NCBI GenBank assembly: GCA_963741985.1
Contig: CAVUKD010000005.1
Location: 149,209 to 213,208, forward strand
Reading direction: 5' to 3'
Length of the DNA: 64,000 nt
Origin: Cryomorpha sp963741985
GTDB lineage: Bacteria; Bacteroidota; Bacteroidia; Flavobacteriales_D; Cryomorphaceae
Part shown: positions 10,349 to 20,083 of the stretch, in pieces
Numbering within the stretch: position 1 is the stretch's first letter
How the letters are laid out: the number at the start of each line of letters is the position of its first letter
The notes under the pieces: generated by a model
The model's input: only the letters and a program-made list of their open reading frames with translations
The model's database searches: none
What the model was told of the DNA's origin: nothing
Position numbers and translations under genes: made by a program

Positions 10349-12361
10349 TTCTCCGTAATTTCAATAAAGGAAGAATGGGTGGTAGAAATCAAATCATAAA
10401 ACTCACGCAGCGTGGGATATTCCATCGGAGGAAAAGTATTTTTATTGATTTCTATTTTGTTTCGAATTACCAAACTCCCCAGATTGTAACTACCCATAAA
10501 TGAGAATTTGCCGTCTTGGTCGGGCAAAATAAAATTTGCTTTTTCCGGAAGGGTGACGTCATACTCTTCCGGATCGAGGTGCACCAGGCACGTGTAAGAT
10601 TTTGTCCAACTGTCGGGGTAATTCACCGGGTAGCGCCGGTCCTTATCTTTGAGTACGTTATTGCTCATGTCATCGTAAACCACTGCAGGAAGGAGATAGG
10701 AGTTTCCAAATTTCTCGAGCTCGACTGAAATATCAAAACGAATATCCATTGGATTTGCATCAAAATCACTCTTCTCCTTGTTCAAAGTAATTTTTGCATT
10801 ATCCATAATAGGCAATTGATCCGCAAGATCAGCTTCATCCATTTCCAACAAGTCCTCAGTCATTGACTCACGATCTAACCCTGAAAGTCTCAAGCGCAAT
10901 TCGCCGGATAGTTTACCCCCATTCAGGTTCTGAAATTCAATGGTGCAATTTTCAGAGGTCGGCGTATTGCCAACTATAGGGATCCATTCGGGTTGATCTT
11001 TATTCAGAAGGAGTCCGTCGCCGTTATAATATCTACGTTGGATCATACCAGGTTCTAATCCGTTCGTTGCCGCATCTAAGAGAGTTATCTCATCTCCGGA
11101 TTTCACAGCAGCCAGAAATCCTGAGAACTGGTTGAAACAGAGGGTATTCTTTAATAATCCGTTCTTCTGAACGGACCGAAACCAGAACCGGATAGGCATT
11201 AATAGAATTTGCGCGCAGCGTGGAAACCAAAAGCCAATTGATTTCACAAGGAGTGGCTCTATTTGATGACAAAACCTGGCGCGGGTTTCGTTCCGGGGTT
11301 AGATAGTTTATTTCATCTGAATTGGTAAAGTTCTTACTAATTTCAGCATAGATAACCCGAATACTATCGTTCAAGTCCTGGCAATTTGCACTATCTAAAG
11401 TAAAATAGGTAAGTCGATCCTTAGGATTCATGTAATCATCATTAAATCCTTGTTCCAAAAAATCCTTCGTTGAGCCTACCCAATCTTTGTAATAAAATTT
11501 TCGTGTCTTGTCCGGATAATCTATATAATTCAATTCAACAATTACTTTGGTGCGATAATTTTCCGGCGAATCCATAAGAGGTTCATCTCGCATGGCAGGC
11601 ACATTCTCGCAGGCAAAGACATAAACTTCAATGTAATTATAACTCGTAGAAATACCCACACCCGAAATTGCCTCGGTCTCTATACTATGCGAACTGGTGC
11701 TCAGGGGGTGATAGCCGTACTGTAATATCTTATACCCCATATTTTGCGGATAGCGTATATAATATTCGCTGTAAAGCACCGGAATATTATCATGCTGAAA
11801 TTCCCAATTCTTAATTCGTGTAACAATTGGGCTAAAAATAGTATAGGAAAGCTCGATGATGCTGCCCACGTGTACATTCTTAAATGTCATCCGGGCAAAT
11901 TTAGTTTGCTGATCGTAGTCCTCTACAATCCAATCACTATTTTTTAATTTTTCAAATTCCACTTTGCCATTTACCAGATTATAAACTCCTCCATTTACTC
12001 TTCCAATCTTATCAACATTCTTACCGAGCACGCGGAGTTCAACCATTTGATCTGCCAGGCTCAAGCCCTGTTCCGTAAGAATTTTCACGCGAAAGGAACG
12101 CGTGTACTCCAATACCCATTCTGAAACATTATCCTTTATATGGCTGTCGCCAAGGTCATAAAGATATACCGCTTTCGAATTTTCATCTATTATGTCATTC
12201 ACTATCTCAAAATCGGCGGGGGTGACGTCTTGTATTTTATATGGTTCATATTTTTGCTCTTGGGCAAAAAGAGCGGTTGGGAGTAACAACACCGCTATCA
12301 ACAGTAGTTTGAAGATTTTTTGAAATTGACAGGTGGTAAAATTCGCGCTATACGTATCCAT
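10345..12361 (-). pseudogene. DUF3857 / transglutaminase-like protein, frameshifted
   Basis: Two overlapping frames together encode one ~670-residue DUF3857 protein. The first frame (12361 down to about 11134) has a signal peptide and the DUF3857 domain, and reaches 'RIIKEYPLF'. The second (about 11134 to 10345) continues 'NQFSGFLAAVKSG...LLDAATNGL', exactly what should follow. The break is one extra C on the minus strand near 11134. This is either a true frameshift or a one-base sequencing error; the rest of both halves looks undamaged. The transglutaminase Cys is present ('TPCEIN'), but the usual His position reads SGF instead of NHA, so this copy may be catalytically dead anyway. Confidence 0.8.
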
Positions 12362-12465
12362 TAATCAGCGTCTCAGAAGATTCATTGTTCAGAGTGCCGA
12401 CAAGTATAAGAAATTGAAATAAATTAAACAGAACCTTTCGGGAAAAGTAGATTCTATGCCTAAAA

Positions 12466-12906
12466 TTACTCCTCCCCAATATCCTCATTCCAAAGCTCAG
12501 GCTTGTTTTTAATAAAATTCTGCATCAAATCAATACACGTCGAATCATTCAATACGACCACCTCAACCCCATTTTGCCGGAGCAAATCTTCAGAACCCAT
12601 AAAGGTTTTGTTTTCACCGATCACTACTTTTGGAATACCGTAAAGCAAAATCGCTCCGGAACACATCGGGCAGGGAGATAGCGTGGTATAAAGAACACTG
12701 TTTTTGTAAACCGAAGCGGGTTGTCGACCGGCATTTTCCAGTGCATCCATTTCGCCGTGAAGGACTACACTCCCATCCTGAATCCTTTTGTTGTGGCCTC
12801 TTCCGAGAATTTTGTCGTCGTGCACTATTACCGATCCAATAGGAATTCCGCCTTCTTCAAGGCCTTTTTTGGCTTCATTTACAGTTGCTTCAAAAAATAC
12901 ATCCAT
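12466..12906 (-). CDS. Cytosine deaminase of the yeast FCY1 type
   Basis: A 146-residue zinc deaminase. The active site reads LHGEMDAL (His ligand and proton-shuttling Glu) and PCPMCSGAI (two Cys ligands). Beyond the general fold, the protein resembles Saccharomyces Fcy1 along its length: 'KKGLEEGGIPIGSVI', 'ILGRGHNKR.Q.GS', 'VLYTTLSPC.MC.GAI', 'YGIP', and the closing 'FI...PE.W.EDIGE', which in Fcy1 closes over the active site. Free cytosine deamination to uracil is therefore the best prediction, as opposed to the tRNA adenosine deaminase TadA or guanine deaminase. It stands alone upstream of the aminotransferase. Confidence 0.75.
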   Translation of the reverse strand: MDVFFEATVNEAKKGLEEGGIPIGSVIVHDDKILGRGHNKRIQDGSVVLHGEMDALENAGRQPASVYKNSVLYTTLSPCPMCSGAILLYGIPKVVIGENKTFMGSEDLLRQNGVEVVVLNDSTCIDLMQNFIKNKPELWNEDIGEE

Positions 12907-12961
12907 GTCGCTTTGCGTTCGTTGATTATTGCAATTTTCTTTTGTAAAAACTGAGATAGTA

Positions 12962-14488
12962 CTACTCGAAATCTTCCAGCAAGCAATTATCTATCAATTT
13001 TTCCATCATTCGGGTCGTCGACGAATCTTTATGAGTCACTCTTCCCGTTTTGAAATCATGATTATAGTCTTTCTTCCAGTCTTTAAAATTTTCGGCCAGG
13101 GCTTTCAAGGAATCACAGATAAAATAGATCTCTTTATTGGTGTGAGTTGGATGAATAGACAAACGAATCCAGCCGGGTTTGAGCGAGCAATCTCCGTGGC
13201 TTATATGTTCGGTAATCGACCGCGAATATTCTTCCGTAACATTCAGCAAATAATGTCCATAGGTGCCAGCGCATGAGCACCCTCCACGCGTTTGAATTCC
13301 AAATCGATCATTGAGCATTTTTACCGCAAGGTTAAAATGCAAGCCATCGATATAAAAGGAAAGTATTCCCAATCGATCTTTGTGATTATCCGCAAGGAGT
13401 TGAAGATTGGGTATTTGCTCGAGTCGAGGCCACATAATATCCAAAATCTCTTTTTCACGCGCGGCAATATTCGTCACCCCCATTTCTGTTTTTAACTGAC
13501 AGCACATGGCCGCTCTCATGGTTTGGATAAAAGCAGGTGTTCCGCCGTCTTCGCGGGCTTCGATATCGTCTACAAATTTGCGTCCACCCCAGGGATTGGT
13601 CCAATCGACAGTGCCTCCACCCGGATTATCGGGGACCGAATTTTTATATAAGTCTTTATTGAATATCAAAATTCCACTCGAACCCGGGCCCCCGAGAAAT
13701 TTATGCGGAGAGAAATAAATCGCATCCAAATACCTTCCTTTTTCATCTGACTCGTGCATATTTATGGCAATGTAGGGAGCCGAACTGGCGAAATCGACAA
13801 AACATCTACCACCGGCTTCGTGCATTATTTGCGCTACATCCATATAAGGTGTGAATATGCCTGTAACATTTGAACAGGAAGTAATTGCGGCAATTTTTAT
13901 TTTACGATTTTCATATTTCTGGACATATGCCCGGAAATTATCGAGAGATACGAGCCCTGTTTCATCGGGAGGAACAACAACTACTTCGGCAAGCGTTTCG
14001 CACCAACTCGTTTGGTTGGAATGGTGCTCCATATGGGTCACGAAAATTATGGGTCGGTCCTCTTGCTTCAAATGAATTAAATCTTTAAAGGATTCATGAA
14101 AACGCAATCCCAAAATACGCTGAAGTTTGTTCACCACTCCTGTCATTCCAGAATTTCCTGAGATTATAACGTCATGAGATGTCGCACCAACATGCGCTTT
14201 AATAATCTGCTTAGCCTTGTGGTATGCGTAGGTCATGGTCATACCAGTGTAGTTGGTATCGGTATGGGTATTGGCTACCAACGGATAAATTGTCTCTCTG
14301 AGTTTGTCTTCAATGCGCGCATAAAGTCTTCCACTTGCAGTCCAGTCGGCATAAATCAGTTTCACCGAATGGGCATACGTTGATGGAATCAATTGGTTGA
14401 TACCGATTATATTTTCCCTGAATTTTTGAAATAAATCTTCCAATTCACTTCGTTTTTCAGTTTTTGAAGGAGCGTGCACAGGGATCAT
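12962..14488 (-). CDS. Class V aminotransferase / cysteine desulfurase-like enzyme
   Basis: A 508-residue PLP enzyme of fold type I. The PLP lysine is in 'SPHKFLGGPGSSG'. 'THMEHHSNQTSW' and 'FVDFASSAPY' are PLP-contacting regions, and a cysteine-desulfurase-like Cys appears in 'RGGCSCAGTYGH'. It is ~100 residues longer than SufS/IscS, with insertions around 'GGGTVDWTNPWGGRKFVDDIEAREDGGTP', as in the selenocysteine-lyase/desulfurase-like branch. No suf or isc genes are nearby, so a housekeeping Fe-S role is not indicated. Confidence 0.8.
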   Translation of the reverse strand: MIPVHAPSKTEKRSELEDLFQKFRENIIGINQLIPSTYAHSVKLIYADWTASGRLYARIEDKLRETIYPLVANTHTDTNYTGMTMTYAYHKAKQIIKAHVGATSHDVIISGNSGMTGVVNKLQRILGLRFHESFKDLIHLKQEDRPIIFVTHMEHHSNQTSWCETLAEVVVVPPDETGLVSLDNFRAYVQKYENRKIKIAAITSCSNVTGIFTPYMDVAQIMHEAGGRCFVDFASSAPYIAINMHESDEKGRYLDAIYFSPHKFLGGPGSSGILIFNKDLYKNSVPDNPGGGTVDWTNPWGGRKFVDDIEAREDGGTPAFIQTMRAAMCCQLKTEMGVTNIAAREKEILDIMWPRLEQIPNLQLLADNHKDRLGILSFYIDGLHFNLAVKMLNDRFGIQTRGGCSCAGTYGHYLLNVTEEYSRSITEHISHGDCSLKPGWIRLSIHPTHTNKEIYFICDSLKALAENFKDWKKDYNHDFKTGRVTHKDSSTTRMMEKLIDNCLLEDFE

Positions 14489-14708
14489 TTTTAAATTTCT
14501 AAATCGGGTATAGTCCGGTTTTCCAAAGATACGAATTCATCTACCCTAAGTCCAGAGAATTTCCTTATTTTCAATCAGGAATCCGGCTATAGTAAATACT
14601 TCGAATTTTATAGAGAACGTTTTAAGATTTGGCAAGATATTATATATCAGGCATTATCAGACAAGGTTGGTTTCTAATTTCAAATGAAGTAAATTCGATC
14701 TCTTCGAT

Positions 14709-15212
14709 TTATTGGCGTGTAAGTTCGCGTATAATGTCAGTGTGCTGCGGAAACTTGCCGATTAATTCATTTCGGGGTGTCAATTCAAAATCGTCGAAAT
14801 CGAATCCGGGAGAAACGGTGCAACCTACGAGTGCATAGGTATCATCATCTTCCACCCGTGCTCCAAACCAGTCGCCCCCCGCCACGATGAGTTGTGGGAT
14901 TTCTCCTGCGGAAATATCGTTGCCAATTATATGTTCTTTATGGGTTCCATCGTCTGAGAGGGTATGAAGATGTATGGACGAACCGGTATAAAAATGCCAA
15001 ATCTCATCTTGCTTAATGCGGTGAAAGGCCGAAAAGGTATCCGATGTTAGCAGAAAATAAATACAGGTCGAAAGGTTTCTCTTGCCGGAATATCCAGGCG
15101 GAAGGTTTTCGAAGGAAATTTCGATGTCGCTGCGATATGATTCTCTGAAAAACCCGCCTTCGGGATGTTGTTTTAATTCGAATTTTTCTATTATTTCTGC
15201 TACTGAAAACAT
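14709..15212 (-). CDS. Cupin family protein (DUF985)
   Basis: A 167-residue single cupin of the DUF985 type. The start 'EIIEKFELKQHPEGGFFRESYRS' and the metal-site regions 'SAFHRIKQDEIWHFYTG' and 'LVGCTVSPGFDFDDFEL' are diagnostic. Members are small beta-barrel proteins related to RmlC-like epimerases; their reaction is not established. It stands between unrelated genes and no partner is apparent. Confidence 0.85.
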   Translation of the reverse strand: MFSVAEIIEKFELKQHPEGGFFRESYRSDIEISFENLPPGYSGKRNLSTCIYFLLTSDTFSAFHRIKQDEIWHFYTGSSIHLHTLSDDGTHKEHIIGNDISAGEIPQLIVAGGDWFGARVEDDDTYALVGCTVSPGFDFDDFELTPRNELIGKFPQHTDIIRELTRQ

Positions 15213-15304
15213 AGGCTATAATTATTTGAATAAAATTAGAACAGAATATTTTCTTGAACATTAGACTTATTTTCACTTTTTTCCAAATTGGAGATTTCCA
15301 CTTG

Positions 15305-16702
15305 TCATGTAAAAATCCACCCATCACTCAAAAACATATTGAATAAATAGGTATTCCACACCATGGAGGCTAAAACAAGAACCGAAAGCGTAATCACATC
15401 CATTTTCTTGCTAAAGCATTTTCGCGTAAGCAAATAAAGAAAAGCCAGCAGAAGCAAATACATCCCGACAAAGGAAAATTGGAGTCTGTCGCCGCCATAA
15501 TCAGTCACGCTCAAAAAAGTAATGAGAAAGAGGCTCAAAACTCCGAAAGTCAGGAGCCTGTTTCGAATTTTTATAGGTTGTAAATAATTGATCAATATGA
15601 GAATAGCAATATAAAACAAAGGAGAAGCAAGTGTAAATCGGAAGTAGCTATGGAGATTGCCACCTGAGGTAAAGAAGGTGAAAATGAAAATCCCCACCAG
15701 ATAGGCTATCGAAATTAAAAAGAGTTTGGCCTCAGCTGTAAATTCCGCTTTTTTAAATAAGAATCCCTTTCTGCTCTGGATGTTAAAAACTAAATAAATC
15801 AAGAAGAACAACGCCGGAATGGATACAAAAAAGATTGCAATCGAATTCATTCCGAAACCTTCCAAAGACCAATCTGTAATACCTGCAATAATTGGATTTT
15901 CACCTGACCAGTGACTCTGAGCATCAAGCATCGTAGAGGGATTACCTGATGATATAGTTTGAGTCAAATATGCTATGCCGTACCCAATTAAAAAAGGAAT
16001 TGAATTTAAAAAACTGCTTTTGACAAAAGCCATGAAATGACCTTTTCGCAGGTATATTACCAACTCAACAAAGAGGATGGCAAGTAAGACGAAAACGGTA
16101 GCCGGCCGGACGATTGCCATGAGCAAAAATCCGATGAAGTAGAGCCAATATCGATTCCTTAGGAGGCCGATTACGGCAATTGTCATGGTCAATAAAAAGA
16201 GTGCCTCGGTATACGGAATGTAGTATATAACAGTGGTGGGAAGAGTAATCAATACCATGAAAATGATCAACTTGTTTCTGAACGAAACGCGTGAGAGATA
16301 AATAACTAATAAAGCGATGGACACGATAAAAATCAAATAGTTAATCAGGGAAATCCCGATAGGCGAACTATTTGTAATCTTCCAGATGAAAGGGAAAAGC
16401 GGAAAAAACGCGCCACGCACATTTCCGTAGCAGGATTCCTCAATTTTGTACCATCTTTCGTTGATGCATTTATAAATTGCTGCATCCCAAGTAGAAAGAT
16501 TCTCGTTGGTCAGTTCAGTATAAGGTTTGGCAACTTTTTGAATGGTATAATTATTCCAATCACCCGTTCGCTCATAATTCTCGCTAATCTGACCGAGTGA
16601 GTGCCTGTATATGGTTTCATTCTGCAAGAGCTTGAAGATTCCAAAAAATAGAACCAGGTTCAAAACTCCGATAGAAAGAAAGAGGTATAGTTCTTTTTTC
16701 AT
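15305..16702 (-). CDS. Polytopic PIG-V-like glycosyltransferase
   Basis: A 465-residue integral membrane protein with about 10-12 hydrophobic segments. After the first membrane helix comes 'LSTWDAAIYKCINERWY' and then 'GAFFPLFPFIWK', the WDA...FFPLFP signature of PIG-V-like mannosyltransferases (GT-C fold, polyprenyl-phosphate-sugar donors). It probably transfers a sugar on the outer face of the inner membrane. The substrate is unknown and no other sugar genes are adjacent. Confidence 0.7.
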   Translation of the reverse strand: MKKELYLFLSIGVLNLVLFFGIFKLLQNETIYRHSLGQISENYERTGDWNNYTIQKVAKPYTELTNENLSTWDAAIYKCINERWYKIEESCYGNVRGAFFPLFPFIWKITNSSPIGISLINYLIFIVSIALLVIYLSRVSFRNKLIIFMVLITLPTTVIYYIPYTEALFLLTMTIAVIGLLRNRYWLYFIGFLLMAIVRPATVFVLLAILFVELVIYLRKGHFMAFVKSSFLNSIPFLIGYGIAYLTQTISSGNPSTMLDAQSHWSGENPIIAGITDWSLEGFGMNSIAIFFVSIPALFFLIYLVFNIQSRKGFLFKKAEFTAEAKLFLISIAYLVGIFIFTFFTSGGNLHSYFRFTLASPLFYIAILILINYLQPIKIRNRLLTFGVLSLFLITFLSVTDYGGDRLQFSFVGMYLLLLAFLYLLTRKCFSKKMDVITLSVLVLASMVWNTYLFNMFLSDGWIFT

Positions 16703-16935
16703 AAATTATTCTCCCTCGATAATTCTCGTTTCAAAATTTTCCAAACTAGACGAAGTATTGCTTGCGCAAAATAAGTATTCCATCGAAAATACTACAGGAT
16801 TGATTTAAATCCACCGTTAAAGATACTATATGAAAAAGCCGATTAGAAATTTAAAGGCATTAAAAAGCGGCCATATCCACTAAAATTTCTATTTTTATAT
16901 GCACTAAACCAAACCTTTATAAACTTCCGCCCGCC

Positions 16936-17541
16936 ATGGCATATACTGGAGGACCGCTGAATGAACTAAATGGAAAGATGGGCATATCGGCACCATATAA
17001 AAGTGTGGCTGTGATGAAACTGATCAAGGCGCACCAACCGAGAAGCAAAGATGCCCTTGTACAGTTAATCTCCGATCACGCTAAAAATATATGCGCATGT
17101 GGTGTCAAAAGTTGTGGTTCCGTCGAATCGTTTGGCAAGAATCTATACGAAGCGCAAATCCCTTATTGGAATGAATATAGATACTCCTTAAGTGAATGTG
17201 TTCAATGGGAATACGATCTCTTTGTGGTGCAATCATTAAAAGGTGGAATCATCGAAAAAAGAGCCATTACAGCATTGAATGAGCAGTCTAAAGTTTATCA
17301 GTTTGAAGCGGCCTTAGGATTTGTGGATGAGGAATTGCGAATCGATATAATGGTAAAGAAGGAAGAGAAAGAAATTGCGGGAATACAAGTGAAGCCTCTC
17401 ACCTATCAATGGATGCGAAAAGAAGTGATTACCTTCAATACCGATGCAAACCGAAAATGGGGAAAGCCGGTATTCTATCTTTATTACGATGCGGATGAAA
17501 ATTTTGCAAATTTGGAGGAAGTGCTGAATTCCATGGATTGA
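16936..17541 (+). CDS. Possible MjaI-family restriction endonuclease, solitary
   Basis: A 201-residue soluble protein. The region 'VYQFEAALGFVDEELRIDIMV', followed by 'EIAGIQVKPLTYQWMRKEV', has the spacing of a PD-(D/E)xK nuclease: an upstream Glu, a catalytic Asp (RIDIMV) and a Q-V-K in place of ExK. 'GKPVFYLYYDADE' follows. The pattern recalls the MjaI restriction endonuclease family (a CTAG cutter in Methanocaldococcus); I make this match from memory and it needs a profile search. No DNA methyltransferase gene of a restriction type is adjacent, which is unusual for an active type II enzyme. The start at 16936 is the first ATG of the frame. Confidence 0.5.
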   Translation: MAYTGGPLNELNGKMGISAPYKSVAVMKLIKAHQPRSKDALVQLISDHAKNICACGVKSCGSVESFGKNLYEAQIPYWNEYRYSLSECVQWEYDLFVVQSLKGGIIEKRAITALNEQSKVYQFEAALGFVDEELRIDIMVKKEEKEIAGIQVKPLTYQWMRKEVITFNTDANRKWGKPVFYLYYDADENFANLEEVLNSMD

Positions 17542-17679
17542 AGTTGGTGCTCTTCCTTTAGAGTAGTCGCATTCAAAAACATTCTTATATCAGCAGTCCT
17601 TAAGCCAGCGGTATTGAGAACTTTTAAGCCAGCTTCCTGTTTAAATTTCAAACAATTTTTTAAAATTAAACACAACATC

Positions 17680-18348
17680 ATGAGCAAAATACGTGTAATA
17701 TCCGTAGAAAAATCAACCCACGATGTAATGCACATCACCACCGAGAAGCCTGATGGTCTTGATTTTAAACCCGGTCAGGCAGCAGATGTATCGATTGATA
17801 AACCGGAATGGAAGGATGAAGTGCGACCTTTTACTTTTACTTCCCTTCCATCGGATACGAATTTGGAATTCAATATCAAAGTATATCCCGAGCACAATGG
17901 TGTGACTGAGCAAATCGGTAAACTAAAAGTCGGAGATCACCTGATACTTGGAGATGTTTTTGGTGCAATCGAGTACAAGGGTGAAGGGGTGTTTCTGGCT
18001 GGTGGCGCTGGAGTTACGCCATTTATAGCGATCATCAAAGATTTGAATAAGCAGGGGAAAATCGCACACAACAAACTGATTTTTGCCAATAAAAAGAAAG
18101 AGGATATAATTTTGCATGATTATTTTCAAAAAGTGCTTGGAGAAGATTTTGTCAATACGCTCTCGGATGAGAAAGTCTCCGGCTATTATCATGGATACAT
18201 AACAAAAGAGCTAATTTCGCAAAAAAGCGAAGGAAAGTCTCCGTATTATTATGTCTGTGGGCCTCCGCCAATGATGGATGCAGTAATGAAACAGCTCGAG
18301 GAGTTGGGTGTTTCTAAAGCGCATATTGTGCATGAGGATATGGAATAA
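17680..18348 (+). CDS. FAD-binding ferredoxin/flavodoxin reductase-like oxidoreductase
   Basis: A 222-residue flavoprotein of the ferredoxin-NADP reductase superfamily. It has the FAD motif 'RPFTFTSLPSD' (RxFT), the NAD(P) motif 'GGAGVTPFIAIIKDL' and the C-terminal 'YYVCGPPPMMDAVMKQLEELGV'. No iron-sulfur domain is present, so it probably passes electrons between NAD(P)H and an external partner. The ATG at 17680 (MSKIRVIS) is chosen over an in-frame start 66 bases upstream, because family members begin a few residues before the first beta-strand. Confidence 0.85.
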   Translation: MSKIRVISVEKSTHDVMHITTEKPDGLDFKPGQAADVSIDKPEWKDEVRPFTFTSLPSDTNLEFNIKVYPEHNGVTEQIGKLKVGDHLILGDVFGAIEYKGEGVFLAGGAGVTPFIAIIKDLNKQGKIAHNKLIFANKKKEDIILHDYFQKVLGEDFVNTLSDEKVSGYYHGYITKELISQKSEGKSPYYYVCGPPPMMDAVMKQLEELGVSKAHIVHEDME

Positions 18349-18405
18349 TAGATTGATTTTAAACTTGAAAAGGCATTTGATATCATTTTGTGAATTTCCC
18401 GTTTT

Positions 18406-18497
18406 CTTTGTGAAACCTTTGTGCACTTCGTTTTAGAACCCAGAAGTGGTACTTTTTTTAACACAAAGACCACAAAGGTTTCACGGAGTGCACAAAG
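18406..18497. repeat. CACAAAG-type inverted repeat
   Basis: Two arms face each other. The left arm reads CTTTGTGAAACCTTTGTG, continuing into CACTTCG. The right arm contains CACAAAGGTTTCAC, then GGAGTGCACAAAG, with a further ACACAAAG just before it. Sequences of this CTTTGTG/CACAAAG style recur between genes in many environmental bacterial genomes; their role is unknown. Here it sits between convergent genes and could also help end transcription. Confidence 0.6.
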
Positions 18498-18571
18498 AGC
18501 CTTAAAAACCGACCCCACTCTAAGACTTTAGAAATGATGGCTTACGCTCTATCCCAAGCGATAATACTGAT

Positions 18572-19507
18572 TTAGAATGGCAAAGCATTCAAATCCACAT
18601 TGCCGCCGGAAATAATAACACCAATCTTCTTTTTTTCGAAAGTGTCCTTTTCTTTCAGAATTGCAGCCAGAGGAACCGCTGATGAAGGTTCGCAGACAAT
18701 CTTTAACCGCTCCCAGATCAGTCGCATAGCGGTTCTTATTTCCGATTCTTCCACGCGGATAATGCGTTTGACAAATTTCTGAATGAGTGGAAAATTCTGA
18801 TCGCCGAGGTGGGTGCGTAATCCATCGGCGATGGTATCGGTAGTTTCATTGGTTTCGATCTTTCCGCTTTGCAGGGATCGATACGCATCATCGGCTTCCA
18901 TGGGTTCACCGCCAATTACCGCGCAGTTTTTGCCAAAAGCATTTGCCGCAAGAGCGGTTCCGGCAATCAACCCGCCACCACCAACGGGTGTGAAGACGAA
19001 GTTTAAATCCGGATAATCTTCTAAGAGTTCTTTGCATGCGGTGCCCTGCCCGATCATTACGTGCAGATCGTTCGAAGGATGAATAAAGGTGGCGCCTTCC
19101 TGTTCTATGATTTCGTTTGCAGCTTTTTCGCGGGCTTCGAGCGTAGGCTGAGATTCAATAATAATTCCGCCATAACCACGCACAGCGTCTTTCTTTACCT
19201 GAGGTGCATTCGAAGGCATCACAATAAAGGCTTTTACTCCAATACCTTTGGCTGCCAGAGAGAGTGCTTGTGCGAAATTGCCTGAAGAATGCGTAACCAC
19301 TCCTTTAGCTCTCTGTGCGTCGGTCAGTTGCAAAACGGCATTGGTGGCTCCGCGCATTTTGAAAGCCCCCATTTTCTGAAAATTCTCGCATTTGAAGTAG
19401 AGCTCCGCTCCTGCTATCTCATTGATAAGGCGAGATGTGAGCACAGGTGTGCGATGAATGTATGGATTGATTCTTTTGGCGGCTTCGATAAGGGATTGGG
19501 TGGGCAT
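18572..19507 (-). CDS. PLP-dependent serine/threonine dehydratase (serine racemase-like)
   Basis: A fold-type II PLP enzyme of about 311 residues. It opens 'AAKRINPYIHRTPVLTSRLINE'. The PLP lysine is in 'KMGAFKMRGATNA', the phosphate/substrate loop in 'THSSGNFAQALSLAAK', and the glycine-rich phosphate-binding loop in 'FTPVGGGGLIAGTAL'. There is no C-terminal ACT regulatory domain, so it belongs to the short, serine-racemase-like catabolic dehydratases rather than biosynthetic IlvA. The ATG at 19507 (MPTQSLIEAAK) is used; the longer frame adds 64 residues without family similarity. Confidence 0.85.
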   Translation of the reverse strand: MPTQSLIEAAKRINPYIHRTPVLTSRLINEIAGAELYFKCENFQKMGAFKMRGATNAVLQLTDAQRAKGVVTHSSGNFAQALSLAAKGIGVKAFIVMPSNAPQVKKDAVRGYGGIIIESQPTLEAREKAANEIIEQEGATFIHPSNDLHVMIGQGTACKELLEDYPDLNFVFTPVGGGGLIAGTALAANAFGKNCAVIGGEPMEADDAYRSLQSGKIETNETTDTIADGLRTHLGDQNFPLIQKFVKRIIRVEESEIRTAMRLIWERLKIVCEPSSAVPLAAILKEKDTFEKKKIGVIISGGNVDLNALPF

Positions 19508-19632
19508 GACTTTTATTGAATATATATGATTAAGAAAGTTTCGCAGCGTTGCAAATACAGTAGTTCTATGATTGGGTGTGCATGAAAATTCATGGAGATG
19601 AACCAATTTTTGAAAAAATGAAACTCCCTTTC

Positions 19633-20010
19633 TTAATACATCGTGTTGGGATTGGCCGACTCTTGGGGAACTTGCTGAATGGAATCCCAGTGTTCGCATA
19701 TTTTTCCTTTTTCATCAAACCGGAAAAAATCCATGGTAATATATTGATCATTGCCCGGCCATATTTGATGCGTGTGCAACGCCACCAAATCGCCTTCGGA
19801 AATGCTGCGCATAAAGGTTACCGACTTATCCGGATATTCCCGTTGCATCCGGTTGAAATACTCAACAAATCCCTGCTTCCCGTCCATCACCGCAGGATTG
19901 TGTTGAATATACTCCTCTCCAACATATTCGCGCACGGCTCTTTCCGGATCGCCTTCATAGGCCGTTTTGTAAAAGGCTATTGCGCTTTGTTTGTTTTGTT
20001 CGGTGTTCAT
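19633..20010 (-). CDS. SnoaL-like / NTF2-fold protein
   Basis: A 125-residue single-domain protein with the SnoaL-like pattern: 'AIAFYKTAYEGDPERAVREYVGEEYIQHNPAV', 'GFVEYFN', 'GDLVALHTHQIWPG' and 'DFFRFDEKGKICEHWDSIQQVP'. The NTF2-like fold is clear. Members range from ester cyclases to proteins with no known reaction, so the substrate is not predictable. It is a single gene with no operon partner. Confidence 0.8.
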   Translation of the reverse strand: MNTEQNKQSAIAFYKTAYEGDPERAVREYVGEEYIQHNPAVMDGKQGFVEYFNRMQREYPDKSVTFMRSISEGDLVALHTHQIWPGNDQYITMDFFRFDEKGKICEHWDSIQQVPQESANPNTMY

Positions 20011-20083
20011 ACGGTTCTATTTTAATTCAGATTTCTGCTATCATTTAAGCAATTTATTCTGCAAACTTCTTTGCCGGTAACGG

